Below are positions 34,269 through 45,125 of a stretch of 64,000 bases of DNA, one piece after another (position 1 is the first letter of the stretch; the number at the start of each line of letters is the position of its first letter). Source of the stretch: Marasmius tenuissimus (lineage: Eukaryota; Basidiomycota; Agaricomycetes; Agaricales; Marasmiaceae); NCBI GenBank assembly GCA_029532415.1, contig JAQOTA010000069.1, positions 2,914,001 to 2,978,000 on the forward strand, in the 5' to 3' direction. The translations under genes and the position numbers were made by a program. Below the pieces are notes generated by a model. That model was not told the DNA's origin. It ran no database searches and worked only from the letters and a program-made list of their open reading frames with translations.

Positions 34269-36304
34269 TTATCGACTGCCGATCTCGTCGTATCCCTCCA
34301 CCGGAAAGTGAACGGTCTTTGTTACTGACTTCGTCGACACTCCTGACTGAAGCGGAAAAGCTGCCCAAACAACCAATTTCTCCAACCCACTCTCGTCCCA
34401 TTTCTTCTGCAACGACGCAAGATACTCTCGGCCACCTTTGTATTCCCTCCCACCCCTCTCTCGTACACAGTCCAAAATCGCCATATTTTCAGGGCCAGGA
34501 AGGTCCCGACGAACGTAGTTGATATAGAGAATCGGGTTCCTCACGTTGCGGAGCCCCTCAAACGAAGGACGGGAGTGTCGGAATTCGTTTACTCGGGTAT
34601 TGATGATCCCACCATAAGCGCGTAGGTAGTGCTCCACCAGTATACGGAACAGCTTAAGGTCGTTGCGAGATATCTCGAGTATATCATCTAGAGAAGATAT
34701 AGGTCAGCGAGCAATGATATATATGCGTGCAATGAAATGTCTGTACCAGATATATCTCGAGCATGACGTGCGCAATCCACCTTATGATGCTGTTTCCAGT
34801 GGGCCTTTCGACACTCGAGAGAGCAATATATCTTATTGAAGCACCCAGTGCAGCGTAGATATTGAATGTCGAGGTTATGCTCTCCGTAACTCCGCTGTGC
34901 TGGGCACTGAAACAAAATTAGTAATCAACATACACCGCCAGTTCCACTACGAGAATAAGAACTCACTTGGAGGGAATCACATATCCCTCGTTGCTTAAGC
35001 ACCCACCGAATCGAATCAGCCATCATCGATTTCCCACGGACGTTATCCCAAGCACTCCTCAGTTTCTCCGATCCCTTCGCTCTAATGGGGGTGATATCCT
35101 CCTCTCCAAACGTCCAAAGCCCTGAAGTACTCCTCATGAACGCTCGAAGAACATCATGGTGTACAATAAAAGTGCAGATTCGGTCCAGAACCGACGCCGC
35201 CAAATCCACAAACACAAACTTAGCCGGGCCAACTTGCTTTTCCGACAGGTCGTAAAAGCAATCGGCGGCATAGTACAACGACTGTACGATCCCCGATTCG
35301 ATAACGGCTTGTACCCTTCCTGGCGTGTCGATCCCAAGACCATCCGTTACGAACGCAAGAAGGATAGCAGAGACAGTCGTGTATGCGTCCTTCAACACAG
35401 CACTCTCGATGTGCTGTCTATGGATGTTGGTTCGCTTTCGAAGGAGAATCGAAACGATCCTCGACATCGAACGAAGAGCTGCGATGTAGTTCTCCCCACC
35501 AATATAGATTGGATTAGCGGTTTGGTCAGAGTCGTACTGGAGAGCGTCAGATCCCATGATGAGGATGAGGACCATGGTCTTGAGATCTTCGATTTCGGAC
35601 GCGGCACCTGCGTTTTTTATCGCGACACGTTCAATTCTGAGATTGAGTACCGCGAGGATCTTCTTCCCGAGAACGATACCGTCGAGGCTCCTTGGTGTGA
35701 TGGAAGGGAGGAGGGAATGATTACGGGGTGAAACTGACGATGGTGGTGGTTGTGGCTCCTCACGGTTGATGGTACAACTAATCAACAGGGTTGACCAGGA
35801 ACTCGTGAGTGGGTGCTCAGATTCTGATCCTTCATCGATTAAGAAAGGCCAGATTTGAGCTATGAGAGGGTGAAGGTACGGTAAGGCGCGGTTCCTGAGC
35901 GACCGCATGGCGACTGATTCATTATTATAATTGAGAAGGTTGGGAAGTGCGAAAAGGAAATATTCCAAGACGTTTGGGCCAATTTCCAGAGTCGAAGGGT
36001 CTTGGAAGAAGATAATTGCATTTCGAAGAAAGAAGACGACCCATTTAGAGACGGATGTCTCCCAATGAGTGGTCATCCCGTACGAGGTGGCATCGAGGTC
36101 TGTTTGCATATAGCATGCGAGGGAAGTGATAGCCTGGCAGGCCGTGTCGACTCGACGACTGGGATGGGAGACGTTGAGTGTGAGTACCGAAGGAGGCCCA
36201 ACGGTTTTGAGCTTATCGAAGGCTTCTGCGGCAGTCGGGAAATTGGACAGAGCATCAGAACTGTAGTTGAAGAAGGCTTGTACACGGATGGAGTGGCCAG
36301 ACAT
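34269..36304 (-). CDS. MYND zinc-finger protein, three exons, intact
   Basis: Exon 1 (36304-34967, 446 codons) starts MSGHSIRVQAFFNYSSDA and is a helical armadillo-like region with no named domain. Intron 34907-34966 separates it in phase 0 from the MYND exon. The finger reads CPAQRSYGEHN...CTGC, then IYCSLECRKAHWKQHHKVDC, with all expected Cys and His ligands. The last exon contains EHYLRAYGGIINTRVNEF and ends EGYDEIGSR at 34269. Long helical proteins with one MYND finger are expanded in Agaricomycetes; most have no known role, but the finger points to protein-protein contacts. It belongs to a different subtype from the gene at 899-2639. No break is seen. Plus-strand frames over exon 1 (for example 35156-35731) are shadows. 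Confidence 0.85.
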
Positions 36305-36798
36305 AGTGATTCTGTGTGGGCAAGGCAGTCAGTACGACGAGAGCACGCTCAAGACTTCTAGTAAATCGCCTTGACTTTACTTGAAAGAAGAATGGATAAT
36401 GGAGGTTTGAGAACAAAGAACTGCTAAACACGCGTTTGAGCTATCTTTTATCTTGGCCAATGGCACGTACACTTCGATTCCCAGCACGTGATAGTTGCGC
36501 GCAGGAAGTGGGGCACATTTTGCGTTCATCATTGCTCTATCATTGAAATACATGGAAGCTTGTTCTATGAAGTTGGTACAAAAGGTGGTCCGTGCCCCTC
36601 AGACATCCGTATGAGAGCGAATAAATAACAAGGGGACGGTGGAGTTGAAAGGACTAAGGCGGAAATCCGGATATGCTGTGACATAATATATATATGAATG
36701 AGCGAAACCTCCCAACAATTTCAGCATATGAGAAAGATCAGCAACTGGAGACTAATACGATGAGAAAAAAATTAATAAATCAACCATTGGACGGCAGT
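36305..36798. other. Intergenic upstream of the MYND gene
   Basis: This is promoter space of the minus-strand MYND gene and holds no recognisable gene. It ends at a tRNA-His gene. Confidence 0.4.
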
Positions 36799-36892
36799 GT
36801 CTCGGGAGGGAGTCGAGCCCTCGGCTTCTCGGTTGTAAGTCGAAAGAAGTCGATACCACAACGAGATGATTTAACCACTAATCGACCAAGAC
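36799..36892 (-). tRNA. tRNA-His (GTG) with 23-nt intron
   Basis: On the minus strand the acceptor stem GTCTTGG pairs with CCGAGAC (one G-U). The D stem GATT pairs with AATC around AGTGGTTA. The anticodon stem TCTCG pairs with CGAGA. The T arm is GAGGG, loop CTCGACT, CCCTC. The loop reads TTGTGG then C, so the anticodon is GTG at 36857-36859, with an intron at 36833-36855 after position 37, the canonical site. The region from the D arm through the anticodon closely resembles yeast tRNA-His. It lies about 400 bp from the 3' end of F-box P3. Its exons are identical to those of the copy at 51598-51695. Confidence 0.85.
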
Positions 36893-37293
36893 GTTGGCTG
36901 CCTTAGTTGATCTCGCCGCTAGATACGTTCGAGGCCGGCTTGTATAAGAATGACTCTGAGGTCGCACCTTACATGCTTTGTAGGAGCTTATCTTGTTAGG
37001 TTTCGAATATACGTGGGAAGACAGTGAAGTGCTCAAATTGATAAAGCTGCTCATACGACCTTTGTATCAATTCCGGAGCGCCTGGTACAAATAACTCAGC
37101 CTCTGTGTTATACAATTTCCCTGCAGTCAGTCTGAGAGCTCTTAAAATGTACGGATCGAGTTGGAGGCAAATTGGCTTATGAGCCACTTGTATTCCAGCC
37201 TTCACGAGAGGATCGTTATTCAACAGTATCTCAATCTTTGCACATATATGACAGTAGATACAAATACAGGTGGCATATTGGCTATCCTCGCGA
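36893..37293. other. Intergenic, 3' side of F-box P3
   Basis: This contains a 117-codon minus frame (36996-37349) with no family signal that overlaps the P3 tail. Confidence 0.3.
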
Positions 37294-38796
37294 TTACCGC
37301 GGTATGTCCAAGTCAACGGTAACACCATAATTGACCAGGAGTGATTCACACCGGCGAGCTAAGTCGACATGGAAAGCTTCAAGTTCTTCAACACCTTCGA
37401 CATTTCCTGCTGGCATTCCCCCTGACCTGTGGTTATGGAAGGAGTGGGAGATAACGAGCTCTGCGTGACGCAAGGAAGCGTTGCTGTCTGCTCGGGATTC
37501 GACCATGTGCAAGAAGCTAGTTGCTATGTCACGGGTAGTAGAATTCCACGACTTGCCTATCGGAAATTTGTAGATGCGCACGGTAAGAGTGGATAGCAAT
37601 GGAAGCATCGATGCTGGTGAATCGGAGAGCGAAGAGTAGAGCCGGTAGACGACAGTGTTCAGCATTACACTGACGACAACAGCCGTCGCGTCACTTTCTT
37701 TAGGAGCACAAAACTCCAGGTGAAGAGTTCTCAGCTCTGGTGAAAGATCAACAACGTCTAATATCCAGTAAGGATCGGAGCTTAGAGATGTGTTGGGGGC
37801 GGATATACGGAGAGTTTGGAGATTACACCCACTCTGCCGAAGGCACTGTACGAGCGAGCTTCCGAGATGGTGATCCCTCGTACGACAGCCTGGTGTGGTT
37901 AGAGCAAATTGACTGAGCGAGGGAGTATTGAAAGCCTTGATGAGAGTGTCAAGGTCGGGAATGACATCTTCGTCTTGGATGGTGAGATTTTGCAGATGGG
38001 GGAAAATGACAGGGCTCGAAGTGACTACCGGTATGTTATACCGTATGACTCGGAGGTGGAGGTGGTTTAGGGAGGGAAAGAAGTCAAGGAGGGGCCTGAG
38101 ATGGTCGGTTGGTGAGTAAAAGCAATCCACTGACTTGACTGAATTGTAAGGTGAAAAAGATCTGATTACCGGCCAAGCTAGCGAGTTCAGCGCGATAGAT
38201 GTTAGCGCAGGAACGTCATGAAGCAACATGCGTATGTCGTGTACTCTTTCTGAACGGACGGTGGTGTCCGTCATTAAACGGGTTTCTGTTATTGTGAATT
38301 TCTGGAGGAGAGGAAAATGAAGGGGGGTTTCGATGATGATTGACTGGAAAATGTCAAGTTGAATTTCGAGATCCGTGGACTGGGCTAGAGCCTGGAACAT
38401 GAGGGGCTTCAAGGAGGTAATAAAGCCATTGGTCCACTCCCGCGGTCGAGCTCGGTTCGCGGAGATCTCGAGAGAAAGTGGATACTTGCACGATTTTTCG
38501 AGCACGAAGCTAAATGCGGTGAGAAGAACGGAATCATCTCTGCAGATCGGCTGTAGGCGTAAGGATATACAAGACCAAAGGATGGGGTAATCGAATACGA
38601 TCTTCCTCCAAAAAGAGCAAGCACGAGAGATTTGTAGGGGGAAGGGCGGAGAGACATTTCCACCTAGTTCAATCGGCCTATGTTGGTCTCTTCGACCCAA
38701 CCGACTTCCCTCGTGGCTCCAAAAGCACGCCTCCAAGAATATCTGCCTCTAAATCTCCACAGGTAGTTTGTGTTCGGAAGAGACAGAGTTTTCCAT
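37294..38796 (-). pseudogene. F-box protein, large paralog P3, nonsense codon in the F-box
   Basis: From the ATG at 38796 the frame reads MENSVSSEHKLPVEI, then TAG at 38749-38751, then RQIFLEACFWSHEGSRLG. P1 and P2 have a Trp codon (TGG) at that point (VEIW). After the stop the frame stays open for 480 codons to 37294 and aligns with P1 and P2 throughout, including SVLLTAFSFVLEKSCKYPLS and FFPSLNHLHLRVIR. A single G-to-A change would explain the break, so it looks very recent, or a sequencing error. No suitable downstream ATG would keep the F-box. The shared upstream box (38903-38950) is still recognisable. Confidence 0.8.
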
Positions 38797-38902
38797 CCTT
38801 TTCGGCGTGAGACATACAGCGTCTACAGAGGAAACCGTTCAACTGATTCACGGCCATAAATCTCATAGACGTACCTGCTGGTTTAGCATGCGTTGAAGTT
38901 GT

Positions 38903-38950
38903 CGATCCCTCCATGTCGTGGTTGATGGTTAAGGGAGGAACGATACACGC
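38903..38950 (-). promoter_or_regulatory. Upstream box shared by the three large F-box paralogs (P3)
   Basis: On the minus strand this contains CTTAACCATCAACCACGACA, about 110 bases before the P3 start. It is the most diverged of the three copies. Confidence 0.5.
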
Positions 38951-39789
38951 GTCCAGTGTCCATGTGCTTTACCATCGGACCTTCGGATCGGAATCCTGAG
39001 GCCTGAGGGTTCACACGCGGGATGTACATCAATGAAATTTTACTCCCTCACCCGAGCGGTCATGGGCACTTGACCTCAAATGCGCCTCATTACGGATAAC
39101 CTTAAATTATCTTTCCCATTTCGCCGCGTTTGAATAGACGCCCAATCGAGCCCTCGAGACCCGAGACCAATACTATCAGCCTTCAATTTCTCCCAGCCTG
39201 TTGGAATTGACCAACCATCAAGTTGTGAATGAATTGAAATCCTGAGCAAGCCTGCCCCGCGTGAGCAAAGTAGCGGAGGTGACTTTCAGACTATAATTGC
39301 CGTAACCTGTAGCGCCACTGCGTACCCGTGCTTCACGAGTGACTTAAGGTTCTCTCAGAGTGACTACTTGTCGGTTAGCGAAGGCAATAGGTGCTCCTAT
39401 CAACACGCACGCTCGCCGGTCACAAGTAATGAGTGGAATTGCGATCATACCATATTTGGATGGTCACACTTGGACTAGGGTAAGTGCTCTCCTACCTTCA
39501 CCACGACGTACATTGTAGCCTTTCAAAGTATCTGAAACCGTCTCGTCTGCTCAGTATCCTATAACAATGATCGTCAGCAATCGGCATGTATCTCCATTAA
39601 GGTTCCAATAAGACCACGTCAAGTGTACATACTCTATTGACAGATTATCGAGAGGAGGCGTCTATCACACGGCATGGTCTACGTCGGAAGTTCCGCGGCG
39701 ACATATGTGGGTGATGGTCAGTAGAGCGCTGGAATATGAGTCCGAGTTCCGAGAGTCTTGGATCGCCTCCATAAATATGACCCACACAA
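38951..39789. other. Intergenic, nothing recognised
   Basis: No gene or clear repeat is seen upstream of F-box P3 and downstream of the next F-box pseudogene. Confidence 0.35.
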
Positions 39790-40630
39790 TCTCAGTAGAA
39801 TGTTTTTGTGTCTTTACAGAGGCCTGTAAGATAAGGCCCGGGGTTTGGCAGGGAACGGGATGCGTAGTTGAAATAGTCCACGAAGGAGAGAAGGTTGATT
39901 TGGCGTGGAGGGCGTGTTTCAAGCCAGTGGTGAAAGCGTGGAGCGGTTTTAGGGCCAGGTCTGTGATCGCCATCATGTTCTGTGATAAAGACCGATTTGA
40001 CCGTGAGGGGAAGAGTGTCGGTCAGCTTTGTGATGGCCTGTCGACCGCAATCTACGAAGCTGTGGATCTTAACCCAAAGGACTTGGAGTCATGGGAAGGA
40101 GCATATGAAGGCTATGAAGGTAGCTAGATCTTCGGAATCCAGAAGGATTTTGAGCTCGGTGATGTTAGTGAAGGTAGCAACGAGATGTAGTGCGATAGGA
40201 TATCGTGGTCCATGACCTGGTCGGATGTAACCAGCCACTGCTGCATCACAAAGTATGCATTGGTCGCCGTAACCGCTGATGAGAGCGAAGCTTTCCACGG
40301 CAACGAGCTTTTCCTGAGAATAATTGAGCGCCGGAACGATGTGAGCCAGGCAATACGTGTTGTCTCCAGCCTCGTTCACATCCTCGTGTTCGTCGAAAGG
40401 CAAATCGATGTTCAGAGAAAAGTGCTGAATATAACCTGCAATGGATTGCATCAAAGCCATCGCGTTGCGCCGCTCCAAACCATTTGCGCTTGTGTCGACT
40501 TTGACCCGTTCGAAGATGCAAGCTCGGCAGAGAGGTAGCCATGCTTTGCAAACACTAGAAGAGATGTTCGATCGCAATCCTTTGGGATATGATCGACCAA
40601 CTCGGGAGGTATTGGTATAAGCCCACTCAT
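39790..40630 (-). pseudogene. F-box subfamily 2, copy 1, frameshifted
   Basis: The start MSGLIPIPPELVDHIPKDCD (ATG at 40630) breaks frame within the F-box. The next part, SSVCKAWLPLCRACIFERV, lies in another frame and four to five residues are missing compared with the copy at 42.6 kb. Then follow FIAFICSFP, a TGA, and LQVLWVKIHSFVD with HHWLETRPPRQINLLSFVDY. All of these match the 41.3-42.7 kb copy (FPRLQVL, HHWLSTHPPRQIALFSLVDY). With at least one frameshift and one stop it is dead. Confidence 0.75.
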
Positions 40631-40895
40631 GTAGCTATCTTGGGTGGGCTACCAGAGTACCAGAGACAAATAGCGGTCGGAGTCGGAAGACCGTGGTGGT
40701 TCGAAAGCAAGAGACATGACAAGGTGTGACGGTACTTTTCCCGACAGACCTTTTCTGTCCCGACCCGGTCGCATAATCATCACTTAACTGGCTTGTAAAT
40801 GATTCATTGGCGCTTGTAACTCTTTTCTACAGTTAGTTACGTCTTATTCCACACCTCGTCATTTATCAGATTTTGAGCTAGGTCGGACACCTATT
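40631..40895. other. Duplicated upstream segment of F-box subfamily 2
   Basis: The run GGTGTGACGGTAC at about 40720 is shared with about 42660 and 49160. It marks the common 5' flank of the three copies. Confidence 0.45.
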
Positions 40896-40994
40896 GTCTC
40901 GAGATGGACTGAAGCCCTAGGCTTCTCGGTTTTAGAGATCACGATTACTCGCAAAGACCACAACGAGATGATCTAACCACTGATCGACCAAGAC
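40896..40994 (-). tRNA. tRNA-His (GTG) copy, probable pseudogene, 28-nt intron
   Basis: The 5' half (GTCTTGG acceptor, GATC/GATC D stem, TCTCG anticodon stem, loop TTGTGG) matches the copy at 36.8 kb. The T arm reads TAGGG, CTTCAGT, CCATC, so the stem is mispaired and the TTCGA-type B box is lost, and the acceptor has a G-T pair. Without a B box, polymerase III transcription would be poor. The intron differs in sequence and length from the other copies. Confidence 0.6.
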
Positions 40995-41260
40995 GTTTCG
41001 CCACTTCATGAGCTTGTAGGTGACTTGAATGTAGATATTACTCATGTTAAACGGCCGAAATGAGGGGTAAAGCTGTTACTAAGAGTAGGATAATAAGGGC
41101 GAGAAATCGTGGTTACCTACACCATCTGGGCTCGGAACAACGAGAATACGCTCAGCGCTATACAGCTGTTCAAGAAATGCCAGATCTTACTTTATTATAC
41201 GAAGAAGCAACATGTCAGACCATCCGCACTGAGTAATGAAGCTGGCTATGAAACGCGAAC
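40995..41260. other. Intergenic, nothing recognised
   Basis: This short spacer lies between the tRNA-His relic and the next F-box gene. Confidence 0.35.
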
Positions 41261-42708
41261 CTAGTAAATTTGGTTGCACACCCATTCCATTTCCTCCTGG
41301 GCGAGTGAATGTTCGTCGTCATCACTTCGAGGATCCCACGGAAATAGTGCGTGAACAACCGACAATCGCCCTTTCCGATTGACCTTTGGGTAGAAGGCCA
41401 ACTCGTTCTCGCCGGGAGAAACGAAAAGCTCGACGGAACATGTCGCGAACTTGTCGGTTGAAAGAAGGTCGTCTAATTTGTTCCATTGGTCATGTAGCGC
41501 CTCAGTCCCGTTGTAGTCAAGGAGGTTGATTACGGTGGTACAGAAATGGAAAGAAGTGATCGTATCTATCATTCGGAGAATCTTGTGAAGTGTAGACGTT
41601 GCTACATCGAGCTTGTCGGGAGTGAAGTTGCGAAAGCTGAGGATGATACGTTCAAGGTATGGTAGGCGAGAAAGACTCTGGGGCTCTGGCAGGAGGATGT
41701 TTGTCCATCAGTAACGCGGACGAGGTCGAATGGTTATCTTGGAGCTCTCACCTGTTAAAGGCCGGATCTTGTCAAAGTTGAAGGAAAGAGAAAAGGTCTG
41801 AGGGATGGCAAGATTTGGGGCTTGTGGTCGAGATAGTCCACGAGGGAGAAGAGAGCAATTTGCCGAGGAGGGTGGGTAGAGAGCCAATGATGAAAACTTT
41901 GGGTTGTCCCAGGGTCGATCGTACAGTCCCCATCGTTTCGAAGGATAAAGATAAACCGGAGGGTGAGGGGAAGGGTACACACTGGAACAGGCTGTCTGCT
42001 GTAAGCGACAAAGGAATAAAGTTGCAGGCGGAGGACTTGTAGTCGTGGGAAAGAGCATATGAAGGCAATGAAAGACCCAGGATCCTCAGAGCTCAGGCAG
42101 ATCTTGAGCTCAGAAATGTTGGTAAATGTAGCAACGAGGAATGGTATGATGGAATAGTGTCGCTCGAACATTGGTGAACAGGTCTGGGCCAAGTCCACGT
42201 CACAAAGCAGGCACTCATCGCCATAGTCGATCAAGCTAAAGCTTTCCAAAGCGTGAAGCCTGCCCTCGAGACGACCGAGCTCGATAACGATAAGAGCCAA
42301 GCGGTACTTGTTTTCTTCATAAACATCCACATCCTTGTCCTCTTCATCCTCCGAGTCCAGCAAATCGATGCTTAAGGATAAGTGTCGAATACAGCCCACA
42401 GCAGAGTCTGACAGCTTGGCAAGCGCTTCGCTTCGCTTTGAACCATCTAGGTTCATGTCGATTTCAACGCGTTCAAAGATACGAGGTCGACAAAGGGAGA
42501 GCCATGCTTTGCAAACAAGAGAGCATGCTAAAAGAGAGTTTCGGTCGCAATCCTTGAGCATCTGGTCAACCAGTTCGAGTGGTACTGGTAAACGATTACT
42601 CACAGCGCTCGCTCGGTTGTGCTGATGGTACGAAAGAAAGAGGCGTGAGACGTGACAGGGTGTGACGGTACTTCTTTCTTCGCGACCATCACGGTGATTC
42701 TTCCTCAA
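41261..42708 (-). CDS. F-box protein, subfamily 2, copy 2
   Basis: The F-box is RLPVPLELVDQMLKDCDRNS, then LLACSLVCKAWLSLCRPRIF, near the N-terminus. Leucine-rich sequence follows (FSLIDYGDECLLCDVDL, FPRLQVLRLQLYS). A second exon from about 41690 reads LLPEPQSLSRLPYLERIILS and ends EEMEWVCNQIY at 41261. The start is uncertain. The position matching the ATG of copy 1 is GTG here, so the annotated start is an ATG 36 codons upstream (42708). The frame before the intron donor at about 41750 runs into a TAA, so exon 1 and exon 2 do not join cleanly. It is the best preserved of three copies, but may also be decaying. It would bind Skp1 if expressed. Confidence 0.55.
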
Positions 42709-44800
42709 CTGACTTGTGACTCGTTTGTTCGCGCCTCAAACTCTTTTTACGATGGGTATGTTTTGAACTTATACTTCTTATTGCTCTTGAACACAATAGT
42801 GACTTGCTGCTCTAGAAATTTCTCATCTTTCACGAACGTGGCGCTACAATGACTTAACGGCTGGCCCAACTTATGATTTTCTTGAGAAATACGTTCTCGC
42901 GGGGGCAACCTCTAATTCCCAAGGTACTTATTTCAATCTCGCTTCTTAATTTGGGGCTCGAGGTGGCTTATAACTGCGTTAGAAGACGCAATCCCCAGAC
43001 TCAGTCGTCTCACACACGGAGGTTTCGAGCTGATGTGCATTATTCGTCATTATCTTATCAGCTTCTAGCTTACCTAGCACAACCCACAGCAGGCTTAAGC
43101 CGCGCGTTCCAAGGATGAATCAGTCTTTGCGTTTTCAGAGCACCTTTTGTTTGTAGGACGGGTACGTTGTTCTTGATGAATTACGACAGTCTATGCTCAT
43201 GACTGACCATACCCTTTTAGCGCAATCGACAACACCTGTTAGGTATGGTTCTCCGTAAACAAAGACGTGCTCGTTGAGAAGAGAAGAAGAAGTACTCACA
43301 TATGGCAACACATGGCATGCTGGAGGAGCGAGAGAATACTATCAGTGGCGAGGCTATCCGAAGAAGGTGCCTTTTGCTACCACTGTTATAGTGATGGCGT
43401 TCTTACGATCTTTAAAAGCTAACCGGACGAACCACGGCCTCAGCTGCCAAAGGACAGAAAATGGCCCTTCAAGAGAATCACGTATCCACGCTACAGTCCT
43501 CTCATTGCCCCAACCCCTCTCGACCCTCTGCTCTCGCTGTCAGCTCCTATATACGAGCACAGTGTGTATGCTACCAGGAACGTGCCACTCCCTGGTCCCT
43601 TCGCTTGAACCCAATCTTTACCCACTCTCGATATATCCTCAACGCGATTCCGTCTATCCTCAGCTCATCCAAAACCGCCTCGGCTGCACAGCCACATCCA
43701 CCACTTCTTCGACGTCGAAAAGGTTGTCCGGTATGAAGACATTGCGGGCGCTCTTGGTCTCAGAAGTTTGATTGAGGTCTATTCCGTGACTAGCACCCGA
43801 CAATCTGGCTATTGGAGGCCGATACGGGTGGATAAGGTTGGGCGCTCATTCGAATGCGGCGACCAGGCTTGCCTATCCTCAATGGCTACGGATAAGTCTC
43901 TCCCCTCCGCACATATATATTCAGGACCCTCATTCATATGCCTCTCGTCTCCGTCCTCGAGGTCATTCAGTGTGGAGATATTCCGGGCGTTCTTCGTCGC
44001 GGAAGTAGGATTGCGGCCCCAGTCGATTGCGCGTCTAGCAACTCTCAAGTTAGTAGGGGAGAGGGTCAAGATGGGTCGGGCGGTACCCCTGTATCACAGG
44101 CCTTGGGTTATGCGCACAGTACACGAAGTCTTTTAGAGCTTACACTCAACTGAGTTGCATGAGGTACCATATATCTCCGAATCACAACTAATTGATGTTT
44201 TTCCAGAAGACTAATGGTCTGAGCCATACCGACCTTGTAGCTGCTTCATTCAGCATCCCCGTTTTTGAGGAATGGAGGGAGGTGACGGTGCAGGTGCTGA
44301 CACTCAGCGAGCTGATTGTTGGAGGACGATATGGGTGAACAGGTTCGAGCGCCCGTTTTACGCCGGTAGCGGTGGAGTTGGAGGCCTTGTTTCGTGCCCA
44401 TAGGACACAGTGCTTCCTAAAGCATACACCCAACTCGGAGCGTTGAGTTGCATGAGGTAAGTACGCTACAACGCTACATTCCTCCGCATCACGACTGTTT
44501 TTCACTGACTGCCGTTCTTTCGGAATGCAAACTCAGGGTCGGTAGCAAGCAGAGAAGATTGCCGTTCGTGTCAACACGCTCACTGTTGACGAGCAGTGGA
44601 TGGATGGATGATCATACTGGAGGTATAGGTAATTAGTCCGTCGCATGTACATGGGGGAACACTATACCCGAACTGAGCTTCCTCTCTATTGTATTTTGGA
44701 CTGCTTTGAACGTTTCTAGTCGTCTCGAAGTTGCAATTATATGACGATCAATTGGTTTGTGTTGTCGAGAGAGAGACTTATGACCAGTGGTCTCGCTGGA
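42709..44800. repeat. Segmental duplication, copy 1 (non-coding part)
   Basis: This block corresponds, in the same order, to about 49130-51250. The clearest stretches are 44610-44770 against 51045-51205 (both with TTGAACGTTTCTAGTCGTCT), the GGTGTGACGGTAC flank at its start, and repeated CTCATCCAAA and GCTGCACAGCC units near 43670 and 50260. Open frames here (for example 43274-43771) are not shared in frame between the copies, so I treat the block as non-coding. Confidence 0.65.
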
Positions 44801-45125
44801 GTCGCTCGGCTATAATCACCTTGGTCTTATATCGATAACTCAGCTGAGGGTACTGACGAGGGGCCAATTCGCTACTGAAGCGAGACTAAAAAGTCTCTGC
44901 CCGCTTGTCTTTAAGAGGAGAGTGCTGAGACGGGAAACTAACGAGGTCTAAGATTGTTTTATTCAATAGTAGAGGAATCATTGTGAAACTACTCAAACTT
45001 CTCCCGAGAGTTCTGGGGATCCTACAAATACGTACATCGATTGGATGAGAGCTGTAGAGAGTCGAAATAGTGCCAACTCACCCTCGATATACCGCACATT
45101 GTACACTAGTGATTATTCTGGGCCA
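44801..45125. other. Intergenic, 3' side of the DUF6535 gene
   Basis: Nothing is recognised. Confidence 0.35.

Noticed and set aside
35156..35731. Open frame of 191 codons on the plus strand
   Set aside because: It lies antisense to exon 1 of the intact MYND gene, which has consistent splice phases and a complete zinc finger.
43274..43771. Open frame of 165 codons in the segmental duplication
   Set aside because: The matching part of the other copy (about 49.7-50.3 kb) does not keep the frame, so it is unlikely to be coding.
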